A DNA stretch of 64,000 nucleotides, taken from the NCBI RefSeq assembly GCF_001039355.2, contig NW_019774624.1, forward strand, positions 1,624,058 through 1,688,057, given 5' to 3'. Position 1 is the stretch's first letter. Each line of letters opens with the position of its first letter. A program made the translations under genes and the position numbers. Below the pieces are notes generated by a model. That model saw only the letters and a program-made list of their open reading frames with translations, searched no databases and was not told where the DNA came from. This DNA is from Lingula anatina. Lineage: Eukaryota > Brachiopoda > Lingulata > Lingulida > Lingulidae. Below are positions 1 through 10,368 of the stretch, one piece after another.

Positions 1-136
1 CCCCCAATTCGCACATGCTCTTTCAGAATATGGGGTCAAATTTAACCCATGACCTTCACATGACCTTGTAAGAGCATTTTTACACCTATTTTGCAGGGGA
101 ATCCTCCGCCACTGGCTTTAGCCAGTTGCAGTCTAG
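1..136 (+). mobile_element. Helitron-like 3' end (partial copy)
   Basis: The stretch ends in a short hairpin (ACTGGCT..AGCCAGT) followed about 10 nt later by CTAG and then a T. That is the layout of a Helitron 3' terminus: hairpin, CTRR, insertion before T. The same ~135 bp recurs at about 800-940. The 5' part lies outside the window. No coding capacity is seen, so it would be non-autonomous. The assignment rests on terminal structure only. Confidence 0.5.
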
Positions 137-161
137 TTATTATTATTATTATTATAGTGAT

Positions 162-940
162 TCTTTCCGCGCATTTTTTTTCGCAAAAAATCTGAAATAA
201 TTATCATAGGTAGCCCATGGTAAGAATATGCCACAGACCCAGTTTCAGTGACCTTGGCCTACTTTTCAAGGTCACAGGGGCTTTTAAAGGCAAAATTTGT
301 AAAATTTGAAATTGCCATTAGGCCTAAAGTATAAGCCATATGGCTAAGGGCCTTATGGCATATGATACTGAGCCAAATCCACAGATAATGACCTACTTTT
401 ATGCAAGTAGGTCAAGGTGAAGGTCGCTCATGGCCAAACATGCTCAAAAAGGTTTGTTTCCAAGATCTCCACAACCGGATATCCCAGAGCCCCAATCTTA
501 GTGGCAAATGATGCCCTATATATTTATCTAAGGTTAGCCTTACTTTGGTAGCGATTGCCTAATTACTTTCTTTAATATCGATTTTTAAATATTTATGACA
601 TCGCAGAAATCTTGAGTTTGGCAATTTCTCCATGAAACACTGGTTTTTGGTCATAGCATGCTATAGTAAACTACCCCAAACATATACCCAAAAACCCCAA
701 ATCAAATGTCAAATTTGACCTTGACCCTCATTTTCAAGGTCATTTGGCTATTTCATGGAGAAATATTGAAGTGGGCTAAAAGTGATGTTTTGTTGACCCC
801 CCCCCCCCCAATTCGCATATGCTCTTTCAGAATATGGGATCAAATTTAACCCATGACCTTCACATGACCTTGTAAGAGCATTTCCGCACATATTTTGCAG
901 GGGAATCCTCTGCCACTGGCTTTAGCCAGTTGCAGTCTAG
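162..940 (+). mobile_element. non-autonomous Helitron-like element
   Basis: The segment begins TCTTTCCGCGC after an A and ends with the hairpin at 915-930 followed by CTAG at 937-940 and a T, matching the 5'-TC...CTRR-3' ends of Helitrons inserted between A and T. Inside are several imperfect repeats of a motif containing AAGGTCA and TGACCTT. No ORF is present. It sits in direct orientation immediately downstream of the partial copy at 1-136, separated by a (TTA)n stretch. The 5' boundary is less certain than the 3' boundary. Confidence 0.5.
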
Positions 941-1124
941 TTTATTTTATTTTTTATTTTTTATTTATTTATTTTTTACATTTACTTAATTCTAGATTTC
1001 TCAATTATATTTTTAAGTTTTAAGTAGAAGAAAGACCAACAAACTTGTGTATATTTAAAAACCAGTTTATTACAGAGTAGTATCTTGAAATCATACATTT
1101 TCTTTTAAGTACATGTTCTCTTTG

Positions 1125-1423
1125 GCCACATTCACATCGAGTTGAGCCATGGCTCTACAAAGCCACAACCTAAATATGGCAGACATACATGAAAGAAAAA
1201 ACGCCTAATCTTTTAATAGTTTCTCTGCCTCTCACACGCCTCCCCATGCGTCGTCCCTGCGGGGGGGGACAGTCATTAAATCTCAGCTCCTTTGGGATGA
1301 TACATGGGGAGGCGTGTGAGAGGCGGAGAGACTATTAAAAGATTAGGCAGTTTTCCTGTCATGTACCTCCGCCATATTTAGGTCGCTTTGAAGAGCCATG
1401 GCTCAGCCCGATGTGAATGCGGC
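1125..1423. mobile_element. foldback MITE, family 1 (copy 1)
   Basis: About 300 bp forming an imperfect palindrome. The left arm (gccacattcacatcg, then gagccatggctc) is mirrored by the right arm ending gatgtgaatgcggc. The middle carries a conserved block reading CGCCTAATCTTTTAATAG and its inverse. The same family appears at 61567-61905 inside an AGXT2 intron. No coding sequence; it would be mobilised in trans by an unidentified transposase. Confidence 0.75.
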
Positions 1424-1439
1424 TATTGAATAACTGTGA

Positions 1440-2112
1440 TCAGGAAATACAAGTTTTGGCATCATTGCATTTTCTATAGTCATTACTTTTCAATGCTTTA
1501 GATCTGTCATACTTTATGTAGCGATTAAGGATTCTCCTTCTAGCTCTTAACTTGAATGCAAGTGTCTTATTGTGATTCACTCTCATTTGCATCTGTTTTT
1601 CATCTTTTTCCAGATATTTAAAGACTGAAGAAGTTGGCACAATACCAACAGAGGCCATCTTACTCAAAGTGAATAGTTTAAGTCCATTATTCCTTAAGTG
1701 GATTGCACTGCAAAGTTCCAAGAAAAGGTGACATCTTTATTATTAGTTTTCTGAAATGTCCGGTTTAATTAAAGACTCCACTTTTTGTGTGTTGGTACTA
1801 ATTAAGTTTTGTTAATTCAATTGCCTTTGGGCCCAGTGTATAATTTAGGCACTGTCTCAAGATTTGCATGTCTTCAGTGTTGCTAAAGTCTAGTTTGCCT
1901 TTCTCAGGGAAAATTGTTTCTGAGCCACCTTTACATACATAAGAGTACTTTAAACAATTTTCACAATCACTATTGTAACAGCTAACAATATAGTCAATAA
2001 CATAACTTGGTGCTCTTTTTATCAACTCTGTGTCCCCTTGATTTGCTCTAAAGCAAGCATCAAATTCAGAATAGCAGCGCATTGCTATGCACTGAGCAAA
2101 GCATTTTTGCAT
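1440..2112 (-). pseudogene. two unrecognised ORF fragments, probably transposon-derived
   Basis: Two open stretches on the same strand, 2112-1798 (104 residues) and 1721-1440 (93 residues), are separated by about 75 bp. The upstream one is cysteine-rich (pairs such as CENC and a YVCKGG stretch). The downstream one is basic with an RARRR cluster. I do not recognise a family. The shared strand, closeness and repeat-rich setting suggest pieces of one transposon protein, but this is inference. Confidence 0.3.
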
Positions 2113-2187
2113 TTTGTCATCTAGTGTTTTTTTTTTGTTTTTTTTTTGCTGGAAACACTTGACCAGAAGATGGTGCTTTTTCTATTT

Positions 2188-2580
2188 TTATGTACAGACA
2201 CAGATGTGTCTGTACATATTGCCATCATCTGCGTCTGTCGTCGCCGTCGCCGATGCCGATGCCGCGCCGTGCACTTTCCTTGTAAACACGATAAGTGGAA
2301 CACAGTTTTACTTTTTGGCTTTATATTTACAGAGCTGATGAATATTCATAAAACGCAGTTATGCTGTTTTTTCACTTTTCAGCATATATGCAACACTGTA
2401 AACACATTTAAAGGAAAACCAATAGGCCTGTTGTATTGAAACTTACAGGAGTACTCAATCTTACTAAAATGCAGGTCAAGTTCAAAAATCGGCATGATCG
2501 GGCCACTATTTTAGTACTTATGCTGTTTTTTCATTTTTCAGCATATATGCAACACTGTAAACACAATATAAGAACAAGGC
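2188..2580 (+). repeat. dispersed repeat with TGTACAGACACA palindrome (copy 1)
   Basis: Begins with the palindrome TGTACAGACACAGATGTGTC followed by a CG-rich CGTCGCCGTCGCCGATGCCG block and AT-rich sequence. A near-identical segment occurs in the opposite orientation at 43373-43632. Inside this copy a ~65-bp unit (atgctgttttttcac to gtaaacac) is present twice (about 2358-2410 and 2519-2573). The short ORFs predicted here are repeat artefacts. Confidence 0.65.
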
Positions 2581-2639
2581 AGCAAAGCTGTCAAATGTAC
2601 AGACAAAAAACAGAAAATAAAGATGCAAAATAGGCCATT

Positions 2640-3350
2640 TTGTCAATTTTGATGCAATAATAAATAATGCTTATAATAACACAGTCAGTTAACACCGATT
2701 TTTAATCATGCACAACAGGTAACATGGTCAATAACAGGAGAAGATCCAGAGATATTTTCTGACAGTATTCCAAAGTATCTTTGTTGATCCATCCTCCACT
2801 TTTGATGGTCTTCCAACAGAAAAAAATTGATACCAGTCAATGTAAACTTTAAAATCTGACCGTCATCTGAAAGACCCAGAAGACGGCCTCATTCCACCCC
2901 TGCAATAAGATTACAGTTTCTGGACTATGAGAGTTCAAATTCACAGAATAAAAATAATAATAATATAATAATATATTTATTTCAAGTCTAAAATCCATAA
3001 AATGTTCAATAGACTGTACAACATGAAATACAAAGAAGTTTATAGATAAAAATGGTTAAGATATATTTTACATAAATAAGAGCTAAACTAACTTAATTGT
3101 AATAAACAGTAATTAAAAGTAAATAATCCAAGGTTTCTTTAAAATTATAAAATTTAAGATTCGTGAANCACAAAAATTTTATCAGCTGTGTTATGTTGTA
3201 AAAATGAAGTCATTTTTCTTCAGCCAACAGCTTAATATTGAAAAAGTTTTTACCTCCAATATTTCATTGTCTAGCAGAACATCTTCATCAGGGAATGAGG
3301 CTATGAGGTCTTTCTGCAGAAACCTAGCATTGTCAAGATTTTGGCAAGTG
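2640..3350. other. AT-rich stretch without recognisable gene
   Basis: AT-rich sequence with an undetermined base at 3168. I see no ORF, splice structure or repeat unit that can be assigned, other than proximity to the BEL/Pao remnant that follows. Confidence 0.4.
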
Positions 3351-3355
3351 CCAAG

Positions 3356-3858
3356 TTAGGGTGGCACACTGAGTGTTGTGACAGCTACAGTGAAAACCTC
3401 TTTAGCAAAGTCTCTTGGAAATACCTTCCTCTGAACTATTTCAACAATTTCATTTGTCGCTTGAGTGATTTCGTCCACTGTTAGAGGTCCTGTTCTAACT
3501 TCAGCACGATTTCGCAGTAAAGACTTAAAACATTGTATCCAAGCTATGGTCTTTTGTAGCTTGTACAACTGTGAGTATCTGTTCATCACTTCTTCCAGCT
3601 TATTTTCTACAGTCTGAGATGCAGAAATCTGACAAAAACACAGCCAAATTTGTGCTGTTTTCACTTTCTTGTCATCACTTGGTACATCACCAAAGATATC
3701 TGGTCTCTTAGGCCATTCTCGCTCTGGCTTCCACAGAAATTCTGGTCCTTTCAGCCACGTCTGGGTGGCACCTTCATTGGATTGGTCTAGGTAAACTCCA
3801 GGTGATGCATAATCTGCTACGTTTTCACCTGAGCTTACATAATGCCACTTTGTCTGCT
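3356..3858 (-). pseudogene. BEL/Pao retrotransposon pol fragment
   Basis: One open frame reads from about 3858 down to 3356. It carries the order typical of the Pao RNase H-to-integrase linker: a WHYVSSGENVADYAS stretch (xNPADxxSRG-like), WLKGPEFLW, a KxxxEWP segment, then a helical block with IAWIQCFKSLLRN and GPLTVDEI. In intact Pao elements this links RNase H to the integrase zinc-binding domain. No LTRs, reverse transcriptase or integrase core are visible nearby, so this is a truncated remnant. Confidence 0.7.
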
Positions 3859-3869
3859 AAATTCTGTGG

Positions 3870-5630
3870 CCCTGATGAGCTACAAAGTGACCATTATATG
3901 CTTCTTTCAATACATTCTGCCACTATCACTGTGAGACTTACTGAAGACTGACTAAGACAGTGCCAGGTACCAAACATCTGAGACCTCAGAGGACACAGCC
4001 ATGAGCTACTTCACCCAAGACCAGGATGGTCAGTTTGCTGGTCAAGCGGCCCGAGTGACCAGAGAACAGCTGGACAGAAATGTCTCTGTTCAGATTTCAC
4101 CTTTTGGTTATAGTTAGTATACCCACCCATGGCACCAAGGTTTGAAAAAAAAATTATGTATTTGGCTTATCTAGCTGTCAGATTGGCATTGGGATTGTAT
4201 TGATTTATTTTGGTTAAATATAATAAGCTGTCTTTTACATTTAAGAGTTCATACTGGACGTGAGCACCTCTACTGGGATCATGCTGGACCCTGTTTACAC
4301 TGGAAAGGCAGTGAGAGGGCTGGTCAGGGAGTTGACCACTCAGCCAGGCAGGTTCAAGGGAACAAGGATCCTGTTTCTTCATACTGGTTTGTTTATTGCT
4401 AATATATTCTTACTATTGACAGAATTTTTAGAGCATAGCTGATTTAGAAAATTAACTGTTTTTGGGGCTGCTAGGTTTAAATATGACTTACTTTTCTTTC
4501 AGCTTATGTGTATTAGTGTGCTTTTGTGATAAGTTTCATTGCTGTTTCAGAGTTTATTTATATCATTGTGTATTCTCACTTCTGACACATATTCAACATG
4601 CTGATCACAAAAGAATCAATCAAAAATATGCAAAGCTTAAAATAAACTTTTGACATGAACGTCAACATCATTATGTGCCAAGATTTGATGAAAAGATCTT
4701 TTTATTAAAAGAAAGTACCCAGCTTTACTTTGTTGCTTACCAAAGAATTTCACCCAACAACTAATAAATTTCCAGGAGGCGTCTTTGGCTTATTTGATGG
4801 ACGAATGGCTGGTACTTTGAAGGTTGATAAAAGAACAAGTAAAATCAAGCTGTGGAGATCCTGACGGAGGTCTAGAGAAGATGCCATATTGGTATTGAAA
4901 CGAGAAGTTTGGCAGTTGGACAAGTAGGAAAAATTATCATTCCAGGCATTATTTGCATTCTTATGGTGTTATAGATATATACAGGCAAAAGATTTGCCTG
5001 ATTTTTACCAGAATTGTATTTCAAAATTCAGTGCATGGTTTATGTTTCTGATTGCAAAGAAATGGTACAAACAGTGAAGCCATTTTTATGGCTATATGTC
5101 CAAAAAAAATGTTATATTGATCATGTTAGCAGGTATCTGTCATAGACATTGTCTACTTCTGGAAGTTATGTATTTATGCTTCAAAAAAGGTAAAAATCCT
5201 TGTATCCTATTGCTTAAGATTGAATTAAGTTTGAGATATAATTTTGTTTAATACTTCTGATTTAGCTAAAACAAAATGTATGCCTACTTCGTTGCATGTT
5301 AATGCAGCGTCAGCCTTGCCATCCCATCTTACAGTGCCTAAAAGAAAAGGGAGTATCACAAATACGAGAGAAAACTGATCAGTTTTTCTGCAGTTTTCTT
5401 TTTTTCTTATTTCAAAAGTACATTGTCTAAAAGAAATGGGAATATCACAAATAGGAGAGAAAACTGATTAGTTTTTCTGCAGTTTTTTTTTCTTATTACA
5501 AAAGTTTTTATTTAGTTTTAATATAATAGATGCTTGAATGGGTGTAGGTTTCCTGAATGTGAACCAAAGGCTAGGTTGCTTGCAGGCACATGTTGTGCAG
5601 TCACCTCAACATGATAAGTTGCTGCTATTT
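3870..5630. other. intergenic sequence, no gene recognised
   Basis: Small ORFs here lack any family signature. The only structure I see is a ~90-bp imperfect tandem duplication at 5337-5418 and 5427-5504. Confidence 0.4.
5337..5504 (+). repeat. two-copy tandem duplication (~90 bp period)
   Basis: The unit, from taaaagaaa through gtttttctgcagtttt to caaaag, occurs twice in direct orientation with a few substitutions and a length change in the T-run. Confidence 0.8.
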
Positions 5631-5637
5631 ATACACA

Positions 5638-5940
5638 CTAAAGGTGTATGGGTACTGGAACTGTTTCACGTACATGTTGCAGCAATGTTTTTTTCTGCTT
5701 GAGTTTTGAATTGATCATTAAGAGTTCTTTCTCTCTATCTCTTGGGGCCATTGGCCTCATATCTTTCTGCTCATCGACCTGTGACACAAAATTTTCTCCC
5801 ACTAATTCTCCAACATTCATCATTTTCACATTTCCACTATCCATAAGCCGACCTGCAACATGAAGTAAGGGATCCAAAATCCGGCCGGTCAATTCGTCCC
5901 ATTCTAGTTTACCAAATTTCTTACACCAGGAAGGGGATTC
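5638..5940 (-). pseudogene. unrecognised ORF fragment (~100 residues)
   Basis: An open frame from about 5940 to 5638 reads a WCKKFGKLEWDELTGR start region, an acidic/hydrophobic middle and a Lys-rich C-terminal helix ending in PVPIHL and a stop. The composition looks protein-like, but I cannot assign a family or see partner exons. It may belong to the surrounding transposon debris. Confidence 0.3.
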
Positions 5941-6240
5941 TTAATCCTGCAAAGCCAAGGCAATCAAAACACTGTCGAAAAAAAAGTCCAGGACTGTATT
6001 TGGATCATTTCGGGTCTATTAATATACTTTTTGCATTTTTTTTTTTTTTTGGTTTATTGCACTCATTGACCCCAATTTAAGAAATGTTGCACATATGCAA
6101 CGCTGGGCTTTAGTGATAACAAAGGATACATGTTTCAGACATTTATTGACCTAAAATATGTTCCTAAAACACAATTCACAACACAACTAAACTAAGTTTT
6201 TACAGATTTATGGTTTCCATCGATTCATAAAATGAATTAA

Positions 6241-6390
6241 AAACAACTGAGCAGTTCTATGTCTCCAAGTTTTACCTTCAAATCACCAATCACAAGAGAT
6301 TCAAATTGCGAATTGGACTGTACTTTACTTATAGAAACATCTATCTGTAGCAATATAAAACAATCTCGACTATCACAATACATCATCACA
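6241..6390 (-). repeat. partial Gypsy-family LTR
   Basis: Similar to the U3 side of the LTRs at 27768-28124 and 28501-28838. In minus orientation it would begin TGTGATGATG at 6390. The purine-rich AAAAGAGG directly before it resembles the polypurine tract preceding the other LTRs. It is diverged from those copies and truncated. Confidence 0.55.
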
Positions 6391-6568
6391 CCTCTTTTAT
6401 ACCACTAACACTTCCTAAATTCTTACTTCTGTGATGTCTGCTGTGTGAAATAAACTACACACTCCAAGTGGCACTGCCTATTATTGAGTGGGGGTGTGTG
6501 GATTGTACTAAGAGCAGGGGTGTAAGGTGTCTGTCCTTTATACTTGGAGAGAGTCCCTCTCCCTCCTC

Positions 6569-7449
6569 TCAGCCCAGCGGAGATCCCTGTCTCTCTGCCT
6601 CTACTTGCCACTGTTGGTTTGCATTTTGGACAAGCCCCAGTATCATTCGGCATCTTACTCCTGTATGGGAGACTTCATCACCAAAGACAACTTTGGCAAT
6701 GCTGCGAGGAATGCAGTTACGATCTGCAGCAACAGCAACAGGGTAGAGATGTTGAGGGACGGAGTTTGGGCGCAGATTAAGTGCCTCACTGTCAACAAAG
6801 TCTGAAACTTCAAGCACGGTCTTTGGCCAAACTTGTGGAATGGGAAAATCTGAGATTTTGGTTCTATTTAACAAAGTTGTTCCTACTCCTTGTAGGTGCC
6901 ACATTCAGACATTCCATGGGACAGATTGTCAAAATAGGCACGTCGTGCCTGCGGCGCCTCAGGTGTCTCTGGTTGATCATGACTGGTTTCCTGCCGAGGT
7001 GATGTGGCTGGCTCAGGTGCAGGATGGGAAGAGCAAGGCACATCTGTTGTTCTGGCTTTCAATTTTACTATGTCCCACTCGATACCAGAACTGCAGTATT
7101 CAGGCTTGTTTATCAAGCATGAGTGACAGAAGCATGACAGTCTCCTTGTGGCTAGAACATTTTCTTGAATGCTCTTAATACTGTGGAGCTTCCTGGTCCC
7201 GGGCAGAGTCTTTAAGGACGCTGATGATATTGTATGGTCAACATCCCCTGAGTTGATAATTCTAAAAGACTGTCTTGTATGGCAACAGCCGTGGTTCTGC
7301 TCCACGGTTAGAGTGTAATTCTCTGTGCAATGTGTGTACATATCACTGGTACTCTGTATAATTGTACCTGTGAGAAATTTTGCCATATTATGATTTTTTG
7401 TAGTCAGACCACGTAAGGGATTGAAGAAGTAGGTCTTGCGGGTGGTCAA
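6569..7449 (-). pseudogene. transposon ORFs: Cys-rich protein and vertnin/OTU-like domain
   Basis: Two overlapping frames read on the minus strand. 7449-6883 contains TRKLHSIKSI and LATRRLSCFCHSCL. 6904-6569 contains LYPVAVAADRNCIPRSIAKVVFGDE, which resembles the D-G-N-C catalytic entry of OTU/vertnin-like proteins, with Arg where Gly is usual. Such domains recur in multi-ORF transposons of marine invertebrates. The overlap of frames implies at least one frameshift. The assignment is by motif only. Confidence 0.45.
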
Positions 7450-7771
7450 GGAAAATTTCTGTGCAATCTATGATACAACGGAGATTTTTGTATTTTGGAT
7501 AAAAAATTTGTGGAAGGTTGGAATGAATGAATTCTTTAGGAGGATAAAAAATGAATGGTTTCAAACAAAAAGATAGCACTTAAATCCAAACATTGAGGGT
7601 TTTAGAACACACTGAGGGACTAATTTTAACATGGTCTGCCAAATCTTGGGAAAGGAGGGCAAGTTGTACTTTCATTAAAACTAACAAAAACTCGTCTTTT
7701 AATTGAATTTTTCTTTTGGGGCCATGTTTCTTGGGTGAAATTCCAAACTTGTCAGGCTTTAAAGTAAGCAA
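7340..7771 (-). pseudogene. DDE superfamily endonuclease (DDE_Tnp_4-like) transposase fragment
   Basis: From 7771 the frame reads KDEFLLVLMKVQLALLSQDLADHVKISPSVCSKTL, the helix-turn-helix-like segment preceding the nuclease in this family. After an in-frame stop at about 7582 it continues with CIIDCTEIFLDHPQDLLLQS and TWSDYKKS, where the Asp of the CIIDCTEIF block is the first catalytic residue. A frameshift near 7390 leads into NMAKFLTGTI. The stop, the shift and the loss of the C-terminal half make it inactive. Confidence 0.7.
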
Positions 7772-7879
7772 AGTGATTTTAACTCAAAGTTGCTCAAAAC
7801 AATATTATTAATGATAACATTGTCAATGTTAAGATATTCAAATCGTATTATAGTCCATCTTTCATCCGTGCAACAAAGT

Positions 7880-8528
7880 AAATTTCATCTGCCAATACCA
7901 ATGACTACCGAGTTCATGATCCTCTGATGAAACCTTAACAGAAGATAGAATGTTCTCCAAAGTGAAACAAAGTCAACAAAGAATTCAGAATCTCAGGCTT
8001 AGGCTTAGGCTCCATACCATTTCCATAACTGTATATTTTAACAAAATTAATGTCCTCAGAACATTTATCTGGTAATATTACTAGTCCGTCACTTAATACA
8101 TATTTCATCAGTTACCATATATTTCTCATATTTAATGTCAATATCAGGAAATACAAAAATCCATTCACCAACTGGATCCACAGTTTTTCCTCGAATTCAC
8201 CAGTTCCACATGAATGAACATCACCATGACGTTTACGTTAAAGCGAATTGTCCTTTTCTATCGATCTGCAATACCAACACACCAATCCTGGAGTCATATA
8301 CCACGGCAAATGAACAGATTTCATATGACATCCAAGATGTCTTTTCAAGTTAGTACTGGACACCAGACACAATCCACACTGAACTTCTTTCCTCTGTTTC
8401 TTCCTGCACTTTGAGTGGGCAACTTCCTCCCCCTCTTCACCAATTAGGACAGTAGGATCTTCCACCATATCTTTGTCATCATAATCAGGGACAAAATAGG
8501 CTTCATCTAGCATGTCTAAATCATCCAT
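7880..8528 (-). pseudogene. Gypsy accessory ORF2 (zinc-finger-like), copy B
   Basis: The ATG at 8528 is immediately preceded by a TTTATTTCAG acceptor. The first ~97 codons are open: an acidic start (DEAYFVPDYDD), then VQCGLCLVSSTNLKRHLGCH (a Cx2C..H zinc-finger-like block) and HLPWYMTPGLVCWYC. A TTA-to-TAA change then stops the frame near 8238; downstream similarity to copy A continues. The N-terminus here lacks the 1-base deletion found in copy A. Function unknown; the position after pol is where env sits in retroviruses. Confidence 0.6.
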
Positions 8529-8544
8529 ATCTGAAATAAACTAA

Positions 8545-8668
8545 TTACATGGTTTATTTTCTGGAATAAAAATGACATGATAATGATCTTTTATTTCAAA
8601 TGAAAGTTACATGGTTTATTTTCTGGAATAAAAATGACATGATAATGATCTTTTATTTCAAATGAAAG
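8545..8668 (+). repeat. exact two-copy tandem duplication (62-bp unit)
   Basis: The unit, from ttacatggtttatttt to caaatgaaag, occurs at 8545-8606 and 8607-8668 with no visible difference. It lies just upstream (in element orientation) of accessory ORF2 copy B and is single in copy A. Confidence 0.9.
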
Positions 8669-9085
8669 TTAACAGTATTACGTTAATAACATAGTATTAC
8701 ATCACTAACATAGTATTACAGCCTTGCCGCATTTACTATGTACACCTATTATTCAAACATAAACTAATTCAAATTACTTTTATAATAAATTTCTATGGAA
8801 TATTTTATCATGAACCTAGCTCTGCTACCATTATACAATAAGAAAAGAATTGTTACCTCAACAATTCCTAATCCGACTACATGCAAAACTATAATCTAAA
8901 AAATATGAAAGTAGGTGTTCATTGCATCTGATCAACAACAAAATTCAAACAGATATTTAGAAAACATATACCAACTTGGACTGTTGATTTGATCAAGTTA
9001 CCTGAAATATAATATGAAGTACAAACTATCAGATACTTTATGAATATCTCTTTATTTTGTCATATGTCTCTCTTAATAATTGTTA

Positions 9086-9582
9086 AGTTTATGTCTTAAA
9101 TAATAGATTAGTTTAAGGCATTCTTACTTTGGTTTTTTATTTTCATATTGTTCCAGGTTCTCTATTATCCAGTCATAGCCTTTTTCAACCAGTATTCCCT
9201 CTTTCCACATTTTTCCAAGATATATCAAAGTTTTTGACTCCCATAACGCAGTCACTTCCAAATTTCTTATGGCATAATAATATAAAGTTTCTGGATTTTC
9301 AATCCATTCTCTAGACCATGGAAATTCTTTCCTNAGTTTATGTCTTAAATAATAGATTAGTTTAAGGCATTCTTACTTTGGTTTTTTATTTTCATATTGT
9401 TCCAGGTTCTCTATTATCCAGTCATAGCCTTTTTCAACCAGTATTCCCTCTTTCCACATTTTTCCAAGATATATCAAAGTTTTTGACTCCCATAACGCAG
9501 TCACTTCCAAATTTCTTATGGCATAATAATATAAAGTTTCTGGATTTTCAATCCATTCTCTAGACCATGGAAATTCTTTCCT
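9086..9582 (+). repeat. perfect 248-bp direct duplication split by a single N
   Basis: 9086-9333 and 9335-9582 read identically, with one undetermined base at 9334 between them. The unit contains most of accessory ORF1 copy B. Perfect identity within an otherwise old element and the N at the join point to an assembly join error or a very recent duplication. Confidence 0.85.
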
Positions 9583-9616
9583 CTTTTAATATTTGCAACA
9601 TATTGGTTTCATTCAT
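9373..9616 (-). pseudogene. Gypsy accessory ORF1, copy B
   Basis: The ATG at 9616 is directly preceded by TTTATTTAG. The start is followed by a frameshift or deletion within 20 codons, then EWIENPETLYYYAIRN, YLGKMWKEG and a stop at 9375-9373. It is homologous to the ORF at 30782-30453. A second, 5'-truncated repeat of the body lies at 9124-9333. A GTAAGA donor-like motif overlaps the stop codon. Function unknown. Confidence 0.55.
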
Positions 9617-10137
9617 AATCTAAATAAAAATACAAATAATTAAATTCCTTTTATTTTAGCACTGCCGAAAATTAAAGGAAGTATTAATATACAACTATAT
9701 CTTAACTAATTAACAACATATACATCAACATAATCATTCTAAGGTAAAATCTCTTAAATGAGATGGCATCTTAATTTGTCTACCAAATCTTGATCTTTTT
9801 ACAATTGGTTCCACCAGCTGTGATAGTAGTAACATCCGTACTATAAGTAACAAAAGAATTTCATTTTTTTCTATTGTTATGTCATTTGAACAATGGAAAA
9901 CCTATAGCGAACAATGGGGGATGTTTACAAAATAAACAAACAATTTTTTAAGTAAACAAACAAGACTCCCTATTTTTGTTTACGTTTTACTATGGTAACG
10001 GATGACGTCACAGAACGGGCCTGGGCTTGATATTAAAACAGTAGGAGATTTTAAAGAATTACTAAGGATAAAGGGCATAATATAGTGACAAACAAGTATA
10101 GTTGTAAATAAAAACATGATTTTATTAAAATCTTCCA

Positions 10138-10345
10138 GCATTGTAAGAAGTTGATTATAGTGATTTAACAGTTGTATGTACACATTAAAACAATGGACAT
10201 AAATGTCTATTTTACTGAAAGATAATAATTATGATACATAATTGCATTACAAGTTGATTATAGTGAATTAACAGTTGTATATACAGATTAAAACACCAAA
10301 ACAATGTATGTACAACAAAATGAAAGATGATAATTATATAAACAA
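10138..10345 (+). repeat. two-copy tandem repeat (~105 bp) at the 3' side of the Polinton pol
   Basis: The segment gttgattatagtgattta acagttgtatgta and its AT-rich tail at about 10138-10235 recurs imperfectly at 10243-10345. The region is non-coding. Confidence 0.65.
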
Positions 10346-10368
10346 CACTACTCAGCAGTTTATGAAAT

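Larger units (their letters stand above)
7761..9830 (-). mobile_element. Gypsy element copy B, 3' internal region
   Basis: This region aligns with 28840-30990 of the other Gypsy copy in the same order: pol tail (about 9815-9725), accessory ORF1 (9616-9373), accessory ORF2 (8528 to about 7880) and the 3' non-coding block (about 7870-7761). At 7761 similarity stops at the DDE transposase remnant, and at about 9830 the upstream pol is missing. It is an older, 5'-truncated and interrupted copy. Confidence 0.75.

Noticed and set aside
2114-2633. Plus and minus ORFs over the TGTACAGACACA repeat
   Set aside because: They are low-complexity readings of a dispersed non-coding repeat that also occurs inverted at 43.5 kb.
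6468-7178. Plus-strand ORFs overlapping the transposon remnants
   Set aside because: The minus strand carries recognisable motifs (OTU/vertnin-like, Cys-rich); the plus frames are shadows.
9990-10020. TGACGTCA near the Polinton 3' side as a CRE promoter
   Set aside because: A single chance-length match with no downstream ORF in suitable orientation.
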